DNA of 64,000 nt from Thiocapsa roseopersicina (GCF_900106925.1 NZ_FNNZ01000003.1:62001-126000), one strand, 5' to 3'. Positions 48,988 to 59,973 are shown, counted from the first letter of the stretch. Notes: generated from the sequence alone by a model not told the origin. Translations and numbers: made by a program.

Positions 48988-49030
48988 GTCAACTAAAATT
49001 GACAATCATCAATGACAACTAAAGTTGACA
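48988..49030. promoter_or_regulatory. Repeated operator-like sites upstream of the AraC gene
   Basis: Two 16-base inverted-repeat sites 26 bases apart: GTCAACTAAAATTGAC (48988-49003) and GACAACTAAAGTTGAC (49014-49029). Between and overlapping them, TTGACAATCATCAA (48999-49012) matches the FNR half-sites TTGAT-N4-ATCAA at nine of ten positions. These would suit autoregulation or oxygen control of the electron-transfer cluster. Confidence 0.5.
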
Positions 49031-49091
49031 GTGCTCCTACCTCTGTAGGACTATTCCTCTATAGACAGCATTGATCGCGAGTCGGGGTACG

Positions 49092-50075
49092 ATGAGATTG
49101 GAGCCATCCTTCAGGTCCGCTTGCTCGGGTACCTTCGATCATGGGTCGGCATCTGCTAGGGGTCCGCGCTTAGTCAAGTCGCTCGAGAAGGCTTGCGAGA
49201 TCGACTCCGCCCCGCCTGAGGACGTCGACGGCCATGCGCGCCGTGCCTTCAGCGCCCGAACTATCGGAAGGATCGAGATCGTCGAGGCAGCCGGTCGGCC
49301 GCTGTCCTTGATCACCGACGGGCGTGAGCATCCCGGTCAAATCACTGCATTCCTCCAGCTTCGAGGACGCGCGTCGATCGAGCAAGGCGATCGTGCGGCT
49401 GACCTCTCCGCCGGCGATTTATGTCTGGTGCGCGGCAGTCGACCCCTGATGCTTGAGCAGGCGTCCTATTTCGAGTCGATCTTGGTCAATGTCCCGGAGA
49501 AGGAGATCGCCGGCCGGTTTCCACTTTGGCGAGCCGCGCTGCTCACCCCGATCGACAGCCGAATCGGCGTGCCGGCGGTGTTCCGGGACACGGTGCTCTC
49601 GCTCAAGCGCTGGGGCGGCTCTTTGGCGGATTCCGGCAGTGAGGGGCTCGCCGACGCTATCGTGGACCTAATGGGCGCCGTGATCTGCTGCGCCGTTCCC
49701 GTCAACTCGGACTGTATTCAGAGGTCCTTTCACCACCAAGACAGGATCAAGACATTCGCACGGCTCAATCTCGGCAATCCCGAGCTCAGCGTCGAGCTCA
49801 TCGCCGAGGCTGTGGGTTTGTCCCCGCGGCAGATTCACCGTCTGTTCGCCAACGAGGAGATGTCCTTGATGCGCTGGGTCTGGGTTCAGCGTCTCGAGCA
49901 GTGCTATCGCGAATTGACACAGGATGGCTCCGCTCAGCGTACGATCAGCGAGATCGCCTATGCCTGGGGCTTTAATGATCAAGCCCATTTCAGCAGAACC
50001 TTCCGAAAGCATTTCGGTGTATCCCCCCGCAGCCTGAGACGTCGAAGCGAGCACCCTTCGGAATCCTCTTCCTAA
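49092..50075 (+). CDS. AraC-family transcriptional regulator
   Basis: About 327 residues from the ATG at 49092 (a TTG at 49071 is possible). The N-terminal half is a cupin-like AraC-binding domain (GQITAFLQLRGRASIEQGD). The C-terminal AraC helix-turn-helix pair is PELSVELIAEAVGLSPRQIH and ISEIAYAWGFNDQAHFSRTF then RKHFGVSP. It lies directly upstream of the decaheme cytochrome operon on the same strand and is a likely regulator of it. Confidence 0.85.
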   Translation: MRLEPSFRSACSGTFDHGSASARGPRLVKSLEKACEIDSAPPEDVDGHARRAFSARTIGRIEIVEAAGRPLSLITDGREHPGQITAFLQLRGRASIEQGDRAADLSAGDLCLVRGSRPLMLEQASYFESILVNVPEKEIAGRFPLWRAALLTPIDSRIGVPAVFRDTVLSLKRWGGSLADSGSEGLADAIVDLMGAVICCAVPVNSDCIQRSFHHQDRIKTFARLNLGNPELSVELIAEAVGLSPRQIHRLFANEEMSLMRWVWVQRLEQCYRELTQDGSAQRTISEIAYAWGFNDQAHFSRTFRKHFGVSPRSLRRRSEHPSESSS

Positions 50076-50519
50076 AGCGATCGGCGCCGCCAAGGCGCCA
50101 CCTCTCCTTCGCGCAGTCCATTTCATCCATATCCGCTTTCTCGGCACCCGTGTCGACCGATCTCATTTCGCCGCCCGACTGAATATTAGCTATTTCTGAA
50201 CGACAGTTTCAGTCATAAATCCTGTCATCCAGCGACAATACATGGATCGCTTGGCTTGCTAAATTGACCCCAAGAATCGTTCGGCTCGAATCGAGCCCAA
50301 GCGATCCGGAAGGCAATTCCAAGGCCGCCTTGGAGCGGCTCGATCCATCCGATATGAGAACAGGCGGGAAGGGGGATGGACGGTCGGCCCATAGCGCCAT
50401 GCTGCGGGTCCACGCGTCGGTCGCTCCGTTGCTCCATACTCTTTAATCTGCAACCCGCGCGAATGAACATGCGTGGTCTTGCCCTTCGGCAAGACTCGAG
50501 AAAGAGCCCCGGGAGCGCC
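50076..50519. promoter_or_regulatory. Intergenic control region of the decaheme cytochrome operon
   Basis: 444 bases without a convincing gene. It contains an inverted repeat GACTGAA (50177-50183) / TTCAGTC (50208-50214) with an inner CTGAA / TTTCAG (50196-50212), a candidate operator. The first part, 50090-50106, has a GGCGCC-GCCAA-GGCGCC hairpin just after the AraC gene. The operon promoter is expected here but I cannot place the -35/-10 with certainty. Confidence 0.45.
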
Positions 50520-51548
50520 ATGAGAATTTATTCGAGAGCTTTATCACGAGACGCCCGTCTCATTGTCCTATCGCTGTGCTTATTTGCTATTGCAACGTTG
50601 GTCGGGTGTCTACCGACGGGGCAGCAGCGCTCAGCCGGTATCGAGGACCAGGCGGCGGGAAGCAAGAGCCTTGCGGATAATGCGGCGCCCGTGGATGCGG
50701 TCTATGTGGGCGAGAAGGTGTGCCTGGAATGTCATGAGCACGTCGATACGCAATACAGCCATACCCTGCATGCCAAGACCTTTCGGGACAATCCGCGCAA
50801 CAGCCAGCAGGCGCAGGTCTGCGAGGCATGCCACGGGCCGGGCTCGAAGCATGCCGAGGAGACCTGGGACAAGCGTCTGATCATCGGCTTCACCCGAAAT
50901 TGGGAGACGCCTGTCGCCGTTCAGAACGCGCAGTGCCTGTCGTGTCATCAGGGTGGACAGAGACTGCACTGGGTCGGCTCGACACATGATAAGAACAAGG
51001 TGGCATGCAGCGACTGCCACAATCCAATGGTCAAGAATTCGATCAACGGAGCGCTCGCAAAAGAGACGATCTCGGAAACCTGCTATAGCTGTCATCCGAA
51101 GCAGCGCGCAGACTTCTTGAAGCGCTCGCATATGCCCTTGTCCGAGGGCAAGATGACCTGTGTCGATTGCCATAATCCGCATGGCTCGCGCACTCGTCCG
51201 ATGCTGAATAAAGATAGCCTCAACGAGGTCTGTTACACCTGCCATGCCGAGAAGCGCGGTCCCTTTCTATGGGAGCACGCACCTGTCCGCGAGAACTGCG
51301 CCAATTGCCATCTCCCGCATGGCTCCAATCACGACAAGCTCTTGGTGACGGCACGTCCCTTCCTGTGTCAGCAGTGCCATAACCAGATGTTTCATCCGGG
51401 CACCTTCTATAACGCGAGTCAGACTGCAGAGAGCGCCCTGCAGCCCGGCGGCGCGGCAAGTCAACGCATGATCGGGCGCGCCTGCCAGAACTGCCATACG
51501 CAAATCCACGGCAGTAATCACCCGTCCGGTGCGCGCTGGCAACGCTGA
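50520..51548 (+). CDS. DmsE/MtrA/PioA-type decaheme cytochrome c
   Basis: A 342-residue protein with ten CxxCH haem-binding motifs (CLECH, CEACH, CLSCH, CSDCH, CYSCH, CVDCH, CYTCH, CANCH, CQQCH, CQNCH). The N-terminus is a membrane-type signal ending in ATLVGC, a possible lipobox at Cys30. The length and ten-haem spacing place it with the DmsE/MtrA/PioA family, which forms a wire through a PioB/MtrB barrel in the outer membrane. The barrel gene follows 97 bases later. Start at 50520 has GGGAG upstream; ATGs further upstream lack signal character. Confidence 0.93.
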   Translation: MRIYSRALSRDARLIVLSLCLFAIATLVGCLPTGQQRSAGIEDQAAGSKSLADNAAPVDAVYVGEKVCLECHEHVDTQYSHTLHAKTFRDNPRNSQQAQVCEACHGPGSKHAEETWDKRLIIGFTRNWETPVAVQNAQCLSCHQGGQRLHWVGSTHDKNKVACSDCHNPMVKNSINGALAKETISETCYSCHPKQRADFLKRSHMPLSEGKMTCVDCHNPHGSRTRPMLNKDSLNEVCYTCHAEKRGPFLWEHAPVRENCANCHLPHGSNHDKLLVTARPFLCQQCHNQMFHPGTFYNASQTAESALQPGGAASQRMIGRACQNCHTQIHGSNHPSGARWQR

Positions 51549-51645
51549 CCGCAGCGCTGCGGCCGTCAAATGCCCTTGACGACGCGGCGGAGCGATCCGC
51601 CGACCGAATCCAATCGAGCAGAAACCGTACCCGAGGTGCGCCGAT

Positions 51646-54411
51646 ATGATGGAACCCTTTCGACTCAAAACCGTGGCGTGCTGCGTCGGAGCGGCGCTGG
51701 GGAGCTTCACTTCCGCGGGGACGTACGCCGATTCGGCGACACCCAGAGGGACGCCGACCGTACTCGGAAACGCCTTGAATCCGGGCGCCTTGAATACGGT
51801 TCCCGCGCGTGATCCGGATGGGCTCGATGCGCAAGCCTTTCCGCGCTCGCCGACGGGCTTTCTGTATGGCTGGCCAAAGCTGCCGCTGGAAACCAAGGAA
51901 ACCCAATCCGGCTGGCTCTATTCGGGCCAAGCAGAGCTCGGCGGACTCGGCGTCTTCGGCGACACCGACAATGCCTGGTTCCAGCAGTACAAGGACCTCA
52001 AGTCGGGTCCATACCTCAACAACTTCAGTTTCCAGGCGAGCCAGCCGGGTACGGCGCTCTTCTTCGAGACCTATGGCGGCGGAATCGGTTACAGCGACCA
52101 ATTCATCGGAGCCAAGGCCGGCCGATTCAATGACTGGAAGCTCGATCTCTTCTATACGGAGATACCGCACGAATTCACGAGCAACTACCGTCTCATTTGG
52201 AGCGGCGAGGGCAGCAAAGACCTGAACCTGGACGGACTGAAGCCGGGAGAGGCCGTAAACGCGGCAACGACGCAAGCGACGATCCAGGACGCACTGACCC
52301 GGGTGGAAGAAACCGATCTCGGCCTCGTGCGTAAACAAGGCGGCTTCAACGTCGAAAAATATCTGACGAACGAGTGGCGCGTCTTCGGCGGTTACAACCT
52401 CGAGAAACGCGAAGGCGAGCGTCCGTTCGGGGCGGTCTTCGGCGGGGGAGGCGGCGGTGGAAACGTCGAGATTCCGGAGTCCATCGACTACGAGACCCAG
52501 AACTTTCTCGCGGGCCTCAGGTTCGACGACGGTCTCAATAATCTCAACCTCCAAGCCGAGGCGTCTCTGTTTCGCAACCGCGTCGGGACCATGACGTTCG
52601 AAAACCCGCTGTTCATCACCACCAATACCATCACAGGCGTCTCTCCGAGCACCTTCACCAGCGGCCGCTACGATCTCTACCCGAACAACGACTATTACAA
52701 CATCCTGGGTGAATACGGTCGTAACTTTCCGGATTTCTACAAGGCCAGGCTCACTGCCGTCGCCTCTCTGGCCTGGATGAAGCAGGATGATGACCTGATT
52801 GCGCCGACCACCTTCTCGCTGGCCGGAGGCAATATCAACGGCGTCAGTACAGAGAATATGTGGAATACCACGCGGGCCAACTCGAAGCAGTCTGCCGACG
52901 CGGAGATCAATACGCAGCTCTTCAGTTTGGGTCTGGTCATGAGCCCGACCGATAAGCTCGATGTCGAGGGCAAGATCCGCTATTACGAGACCGAGAACAA
53001 GACCGAGTTCTTCGCCTGTAATCCGTTGACTGGTCAGTGGGGGCGCCTCCTGAACGACGGCAGCGGCGGGTCCTTTGTCGTGCCGAATCCGACTGCGGGC
53101 AGTAATCCGGCCGGCACTCTGCCAACCGCTTACAATCAGGCTGGATGTAATCTCGCTGCTGTCCGGGAGCTCGGTCTCGTCCCGAGTGCGGGGAACGTCA
53201 AGATTCGGAATACGCCCTACGATTACAAGCAAATGAACTATGTGCTTTCGGGCGACTACGACCTCGGCAGGGCCTCGAGCCTGAATCTGACGCTCGAGCG
53301 GGAGGAGTTCGACCGGGCCTATCGGGAGCGTGATTCCACTTGGGAGAACAGCCTCGAGCTCGGGTATACCAATCGCGGGTTCAGCTTCGGCACGATTCGC
53401 GTTTCGGCAGAATATGCGGAGCGTCGCGGGGATACCTACAACATCGAGGCCGATCCGAATTCCAGCAGTGCGATCTTCGGACCTGCGCCCGAGGCGAACG
53501 GCACCAATGTGGCGAGCTGGATCCACGCACCCTCCGGTTTGCGAAAATTCGACCTTGCCGATCGGGATCAGACGACCCTGAACGGGCGCGTGAACGTGAT
53601 CGCGACCGAATCGGTGGATGTCGGTCTCGTTCTGCAGTACCAGAACAACGATTATCCGGCGTCGGATATCGGCCGTACCGATCGATATCGTATCGGATCC
53701 GCGAGTCTCGACGTGAACTACCAGCCGAGCGCGGCTTTCGGATTGTACGGGTTCTATACATACCAGCAAGGCAATATGAAGCAGAGCGGGATCCAATCGC
53801 TCGGCTGTGTCATCGGGAACTACTATTACTTCTATTCCGATGGCTCGATTGCAACCAATACGACCGGTATCGCGCCGGCGCCGCTCAACAGCGGGGCGAG
53901 ACTGCGTGATCAGACACGCGTCAGCGGCACGAACTGGCACAGTCTCTGCGGTGATGAATCGGCGATCAATCCGCTTTACAACACCGCTCGTGCCTGGAGC
54001 GTGGAGAGCGACGACTACAACCACACCTTCGGCGTCGGCGGACGCTACGACTTCGGCTGGGCCAGGGTCGAGCTCGACTATACCTATACGACAGGCGTCA
54101 CCCAGATCGGATACAACTACAACCCGAATGCCCTAGGAATCACCAATCCGGACACCTTGGCACTCATCGGCTCGGGCATGCCGGATCTGAATACGACACA
54201 ACAGTTTGCGGATCTGAACCTGATTGTACCCGTCAATAAGTCTGTTGCCGTACGAGCGCTCTATCGCTACGAGACGGGTTCGATCGACGACTGGCATTAC
54301 GACGGCGTCTCCGAGAATCCGATGCCGACGGCGAATACACTCTATCTGGACTCGGGTCCGGAGGACTACAGCGCCAGCGTCGTGGGTCTTTTTGTACAGG
54401 TGACGTTCTGA
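51646..54411 (+). CDS. MtrB/PioB-family outer membrane beta-barrel
   Basis: A 921-residue protein with a signal peptide (cut near TYADS) and then many alternating amphipathic strands rich in Tyr, Gly and Asn. Examples are YSGQAELGGLGVFGD near the start, TYQQGNMKQSG, and a C-terminal strand ending in GLFVQVTF (final aromatic, as in barrels). MtrB/PioB barrels sheathe a decaheme cytochrome in the outer membrane. It has extended Gly/Asn linkers (about residue 268, GGGGGG). No surface cytochrome gene (MtrC/OmcA type) is present, as in Pio systems. Confidence 0.9.
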   Translation: MMEPFRLKTVACCVGAALGSFTSAGTYADSATPRGTPTVLGNALNPGALNTVPARDPDGLDAQAFPRSPTGFLYGWPKLPLETKETQSGWLYSGQAELGGLGVFGDTDNAWFQQYKDLKSGPYLNNFSFQASQPGTALFFETYGGGIGYSDQFIGAKAGRFNDWKLDLFYTEIPHEFTSNYRLIWSGEGSKDLNLDGLKPGEAVNAATTQATIQDALTRVEETDLGLVRKQGGFNVEKYLTNEWRVFGGYNLEKREGERPFGAVFGGGGGGGNVEIPESIDYETQNFLAGLRFDDGLNNLNLQAEASLFRNRVGTMTFENPLFITTNTITGVSPSTFTSGRYDLYPNNDYYNILGEYGRNFPDFYKARLTAVASLAWMKQDDDLIAPTTFSLAGGNINGVSTENMWNTTRANSKQSADAEINTQLFSLGLVMSPTDKLDVEGKIRYYETENKTEFFACNPLTGQWGRLLNDGSGGSFVVPNPTAGSNPAGTLPTAYNQAGCNLAAVRELGLVPSAGNVKIRNTPYDYKQMNYVLSGDYDLGRASSLNLTLEREEFDRAYRERDSTWENSLELGYTNRGFSFGTIRVSAEYAERRGDTYNIEADPNSSSAIFGPAPEANGTNVASWIHAPSGLRKFDLADRDQTTLNGRVNVIATESVDVGLVLQYQNNDYPASDIGRTDRYRIGSASLDVNYQPSAAFGLYGFYTYQQGNMKQSGIQSLGCVIGNYYYFYSDGSIATNTTGIAPAPLNSGARLRDQTRVSGTNWHSLCGDESAINPLYNTARAWSVESDDYNHTFGVGGRYDFGWARVELDYTYTTGVTQIGYNYNPNALGITNPDTLALIGSGMPDLNTTQQFADLNLIVPVNKSVAVRALYRYETGSIDDWHYDGVSENPMPTANTLYLDSGPEDYSASVVGLFVQVTF

Positions 54412-54433
54412 CCTTAGGCGACGGGGGAACGAG

Positions 54434-55159
54434 ATGGGCGCATCCGCACCGACGACGATCGGGATACCGGGGGATCAAGTGTTGAGAGAGTACTTCGACA
54501 ACCATAGACGGCTGACTTCGATTCCGACCAAGCCAATAGGACGGGTGAAGATGACGACCATGTTGACGGTGATTCCGTTGATTGCGGGTCCGATTGCGCA
54601 GGTCGAGGGACAGGATGCCAAGGCAATCGTCGCGGCCGAGTGCGTGGCCTGTCACGGCATGGACGGCAACGGACCGGTACCGACCTTCCCCAAGCTTGCC
54701 GGGATCCAGCAGGAGTACCTCGCCAAGCAGCTCGTCGAGCTCGCCAACGGGACGCGCAAGAGCGATGTGATGAAGCCGATTGCGGAGAAATACTCGCAGG
54801 CCGAGTTATTCGCTCTGGCAACCTACTTCAGCGGTCAGCTACGCAAGCCCGGTGTGGTCACGAACCCCGCGCTGGTCGAGGAAGGGCGGATTCTGTATCA
54901 CCAAGGCAATAAGGAGACCGGTGTTCCGGCTTGCGCCGGGTGCCATAAACCCGACGGCACGGGTACGCCGCGCTCCCCGATGCTCGCGGGACAGGATCCG
55001 GCCTATACGTTGCAGCAGATGCGAAACTTCGACCACGACATCCGCACCAACGATCGCGGCCGACTGATGCGCACGGTCGCGGGGCGGATGAACGAGGAAG
55101 AGATGCGCGCCGTGTCCGAGTATATCGCCGGCATGGCCGTGACACCGGGGCAGCCATGA
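54434..55159 (+). CDS. Diheme cytochrome c (c4-like), first copy
   Basis: A 241-residue protein with two haem motifs, CVACH (~residue 70) and CAGCH (~167), in two tandem class I domains (KLAGIQQEYLAKQL and MLAGQDPAYTLQQM, the usual c4 phrase). GGGGGA precedes the ATG at 54434, giving a long N-terminus. A second ATG at 54551 would leave a shorter signal peptide without a basic n-region. Probably periplasmic electron carrier between the decaheme wire and the inner membrane. Overlaps the next gene region by a few bases. Confidence 0.85.
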   Translation: MGASAPTTIGIPGDQVLREYFDNHRRLTSIPTKPIGRVKMTTMLTVIPLIAGPIAQVEGQDAKAIVAAECVACHGMDGNGPVPTFPKLAGIQQEYLAKQLVELANGTRKSDVMKPIAEKYSQAELFALATYFSGQLRKPGVVTNPALVEEGRILYHQGNKETGVPACAGCHKPDGTGTPRSPMLAGQDPAYTLQQMRNFDHDIRTNDRGRLMRTVAGRMNEEEMRAVSEYIAGMAVTPGQP

Positions 55160-55173
55160 GCGGGGAGAGCACC

Positions 55174-55863
55174 ATGTCCAGGTTTATTGCAACGATCGTC
55201 TTCATCGCCGCCTCCTCGGTGCAGGCGGGCGACGAACCCAAACAGCCCGTCGCGCCGGGCTTCGAATCGCCGGGCTACGTGTGGAACGAGATGCGCGGCG
55301 AGAAGCTTCTCGCGCTGCAGGCCAAGGGCGATCCGCTGCGCGGCGGGATCGCCTTCGAGGTCTGTCAGGGTTGTCACGGTATGGATGCCCTCGGAGAACT
55401 CGACGGCACCTACCCGCGTCTGGCCGGTCAACATGCCTCGGTCTTGATCAAGCAATTGGCCGATGTCCGTGCGGGTATCCGCGACAACCGCAAGATGTAT
55501 CCCTTCGCCGAAGAGCATGTCGTCACGACGCAGGAGCTTGCGGACATTGCCGCCTATTTGAGCGCATTACCAGTGCCCGCGGAGCACGGGGTCGGCCCGG
55601 GGACGGACCTGGAACGCGGCCGATCGCTCTACGAGCGCGACTGTGTCGAGTGTCACGGTTCGGCCGGCGAAGGGGATGCGACCAATTTTTACCCGCGCGT
55701 CGCAGGACAGCATTACCTCTACCTCTTGCGCCAGATGCACGACATTCGCGGCGGCAAACGCCGTAATGCCAATCCGGAGATGTGGGAGGTGAGCAAGGAC
55801 TATCGGGACGAGGATATCCAGGTCGTCATCGATTACATGTCCCGATTGCCGTCTGATGGGTAG
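55174..55863 (+). CDS. Diheme cytochrome c (c4-like), second copy
   Basis: A 229-residue protein with a signal peptide (to VQA) and two haem motifs, CQGCH (~64) and CVECH. Each lies in a domain with RLAGQHASVLIKQL or RVAGQHYLYLLRQM. GGGGAG lies eight bases before the ATG at 55174; an ATG at 55156 overlaps the stop of the previous gene (ATGA). Tandem c4-like cytochromes behind a PioAB pair suggest a periplasmic relay in place of the HiPIP PioC of Rhodopseudomonas. Confidence 0.86.
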   Translation: MSRFIATIVFIAASSVQAGDEPKQPVAPGFESPGYVWNEMRGEKLLALQAKGDPLRGGIAFEVCQGCHGMDALGELDGTYPRLAGQHASVLIKQLADVRAGIRDNRKMYPFAEEHVVTTQELADIAAYLSALPVPAEHGVGPGTDLERGRSLYERDCVECHGSAGEGDATNFYPRVAGQHYLYLLRQMHDIRGGKRRNANPEMWEVSKDYRDEDIQVVIDYMSRLPSDG

Positions 55864-55913
55864 GCGATCTCGCACTTGCCGACCTCATCGGATCGCGGCT
55901 CAACGCTCGCGGA

Positions 55914-56603
55914 TTAGGGGTCGCGACGATAAAGGGTGACCAGTCGCGCGATCAAGATCGCCGGATAGAGTTGCCCGATCAGGGCCTCCATGGCGACGAG
56001 CGACCGCGCAAATGGATGCAGCGGGGTGATATCGCCGTAGCCGACCGTCGTCAGCGTCACGAAGCTGAAATAGACCAATTCGGGGAGTGGTGGGTCGTTG
56101 ATCTGGACGCCGGGGGCAAACCGAAAGGCATCCGGCGTCAGGAGCGAGAGAAAGAGGTAGGCATTTGCGAAGATCATTCCGATGATCAAGTACCCCGCGA
56201 TGGCGCCGAGGATGCGGTAACTGTTGATCGGCCCCGCTCGGAAGACACGCTGAACGGTGAAATACGCCTGGGTGATGAAAAAGAGGATCGCACCCGCGGT
56301 GTCGATCAGATGGATCGTGAGCCCGCCCAAGACAAAATGCGCCCAATGCGAGGCGAAGGCCATCAACGCGATGATCGCGATACCGAACCGGGTGGCGTGA
56401 TATCGGGCCGTGGCGAAGACACCCGTCAGCAGGATCAGCGAGAAGGTGATGCTGATCAGTCCTCCGTCGGCAAGCGGCGAGCCGTACAGCGGGGTAAAGA
56501 CAAGGATGTAGAGCAGGAGCAGCAAGAGGAGGGCGGCGAGGCTGTGATCCGGATCCCTCCAGAACCGCCATCGAGTCGACGAGGTGATGTGCTGCGGGGT
56601 CAT
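55914..56603 (-). CDS. Two-pore-type potassium channel family protein
   Basis: A 229-residue membrane protein with about six hydrophobic segments and one selectivity filter, TLTTVGYGDITPLHP, between the last two. It therefore resembles an Ion_trans_2 potassium channel of the short type. The ATG at 56603 is preferred (GGACGG upstream); 56645 is an alternative. No cytoplasmic RCK domain is attached. It is convergent with the cytochrome gene. Confidence 0.82.
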   Translation of the reverse strand: MTPQHITSSTRWRFWRDPDHSLAALLLLLLLYILVFTPLYGSPLADGGLISITFSLILLTGVFATARYHATRFGIAIIALMAFASHWAHFVLGGLTIHLIDTAGAILFFITQAYFTVQRVFRAGPINSYRILGAIAGYLIIGMIFANAYLFLSLLTPDAFRFAPGVQINDPPLPELVYFSFVTLTTVGYGDITPLHPFARSLVAMEALIGQLYPAILIARLVTLYRRDP

Positions 56604-56714
56604 GAGTCGCCGTCCGGTGCGCGGTGTCGAGGAAGCTTTCCTCATGATTGGCGAGGTTCGATTCGGGAGGTCGCGGCTGCGACCTTTGGCGGGCTTTTCG
56701 GGGTGCGGATAGCG

Positions 56715-56744
56715 AACGCGCCCCGCTGTTCTGCGGGGCGCGTT
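56715..56744 (-). terminator. Strong hairpin downstream of groEL
   Basis: A perfect 12-base inverted repeat, AACGCGCCCCGC / GCGGGGCGCGTT, with a six-base loop lies between groEL and the channel gene. No T-run follows on the minus strand, so its efficiency is uncertain. Confidence 0.5.
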
Positions 56745-56788
56745 TGATAGGGCTTTCTTGGATAAACGAAGACGAAGCCCGGGCTTGC

Positions 56789-58847
<2,059 letters not shown>

Positions 58848-58848
58848 C

Positions 58849-58876
58849 AATCTAGAGAAAATTCCCAAGATGTCAA
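58849..58876 (-). promoter_or_regulatory. groESL sigma-70 promoter
   Basis: On the minus strand TTGACA (58876-58871) and TAGATT (58854-58849) are spaced by 16 bases. The start of transcription would fall inside CIRCE, giving a direct block by HrcA. Confidence 0.75.
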
Positions 58877-58882
58877 GCGCTG

Positions 58883-58966
58883 CTGAACCGCGTCCGGAGT
58901 CCTCCGATCCGGCGTCGGTGATTTCGACCTCGTGTTTCTCAAGGGCTGTCTGGGGACGCGGTTCAG
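58883..58966 (+). repeat. Interspersed repeat module A, single, copy 5
   Basis: 84 nt between perfect 13-base inverted ends CTGAACCGCGTCC / GGACGCGGTTCAG. Internal start matches copy 6 (CCGCGTCCGGAGT). It lies seven bases from the groESL promoter, on the tcdA side. Confidence 0.85.
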
Positions 58967-59083
58967 GAGATTTCGGTTTTCGGCAAACTGCGGCGGAGCT
59001 CGTGGGGGCGTTCGAGGTTGCGGGATCGAGGTCGTTCTGAGCGGAGGCTTCCAGTCCGGACGCGGATCGAGGATGATGCCGCG

Positions 59084-59908
59084 ATGGATGCATCGAACAC
59101 TCCCGCGCAGCTTGATACGGAGATTCCGGCCGGGCGCGAGGCGCGCTTCGGCGGGATCGCTCGGCTCTACGGGGCGGCGGAGAGCGCGCGGATCGCCGAG
59201 CTGCATGTTTGTGTCGTCGGCGTGGGCGGGGTAGGCTCCTGGGCGGCGGAGGCACTCGCGCGCACCGGGGTGGGCACCATCACCCTGATCGACGACGACA
59301 CCATCGAGGCGGGCAATGTGAATCGCCAGAGCCATGCCATGACCAGCCAATTTGATCGGCCGAAGGTCGAGGTGATGGCAGAGCGTATCCGAGACATCCA
59401 TCCGCTCTGCCGGTGCGAGCCGATCCGCGATTTCATCACCGATCGGACACTCGAGGCGTATCTGACCCGCGGCTATGACGCGGTCATCGACGCGATTGAC
59501 AGCATCCGCTTCAAGGCGGCGATGATTGCACACTGCAGGGCGCACAAGATCCGCATCGTCACGACCGGAGGTGCGGGCGGGCGGCGCGACCCAACCGCGG
59601 TCAGGGTGGCCGATCTGACCCGCACGCAGCATGACCCGCTGGCCTCCAAGGTGCGGCGGCGGTTGCGCGAAGCCTATGGATTTCCACGCGACCCGAAGCG
59701 GCGTTTCAAGGTCGACTGCGTCTACTCGCTGGAGCAGCCGGTCTATCCGCGCGCGGATGGATGTGTCAGCCACCAAAAGCCCGGAATCAGCGGCGTTTCC
59801 CTGGACTGTCGGCTCGGCTATGGGTCGGCAAGCTTCGTGACTGCGACCTTTGGCTTCGCAGCCGTGGCGCGGGTGATCGAGGTGTCGATTAAACCGCGTC
59901 CGGAGTGA
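59084..59908 (+). CDS. tcdA: tRNA threonylcarbamoyladenosine dehydratase TcdA (CsdL)
   Basis: A 274-residue E1/ThiF-fold enzyme that dehydrates t6A37 of tRNA to cyclic ct6A. It shows the ATP-binding GVGGVGSWAAEALAR, DDDTIEAGNVNRQ, and the family sections DAIDSIRFKAAMI and DCVYSLEQPVYP. The start at 59084 matches the family N-terminus (AQLDTEIP...ARFGGIARLYG). The last residues IKPRPE and the stop are encoded by an interspersed repeat. Confidence 0.92.
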   Translation: MDASNTPAQLDTEIPAGREARFGGIARLYGAAESARIAELHVCVVGVGGVGSWAAEALARTGVGTITLIDDDTIEAGNVNRQSHAMTSQFDRPKVEVMAERIRDIHPLCRCEPIRDFITDRTLEAYLTRGYDAVIDAIDSIRFKAAMIAHCRAHKIRIVTTGGAGGRRDPTAVRVADLTRTQHDPLASKVRRRLREAYGFPRDPKRRFKVDCVYSLEQPVYPRADGCVSHQKPGISGVSLDCRLGYGSASFVTATFGFAAVARVIEVSIKPRPE

Positions 59909-59973
59909 CGTGCAAGGTTTCAGTCCCGGGCGAGCCTAGAAGGAGCCAAAGAGGGCTCAGTTGACGCGGTTTG
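59889..59973 (+). repeat. Interspersed repeat module A, single, copy 6, containing the tcdA stop
   Basis: 85 nt, TTAAACCGCGTC / GACGCGGTTTGG. The tcdA codons for IKPRPE and its TGA lie in its first 20 bases. Copies 5 and 6 flank tcdA as direct repeats. An AT-rich run (GGATAATAAAACAAAG) follows, as if a second module had been lost. Confidence 0.88.
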
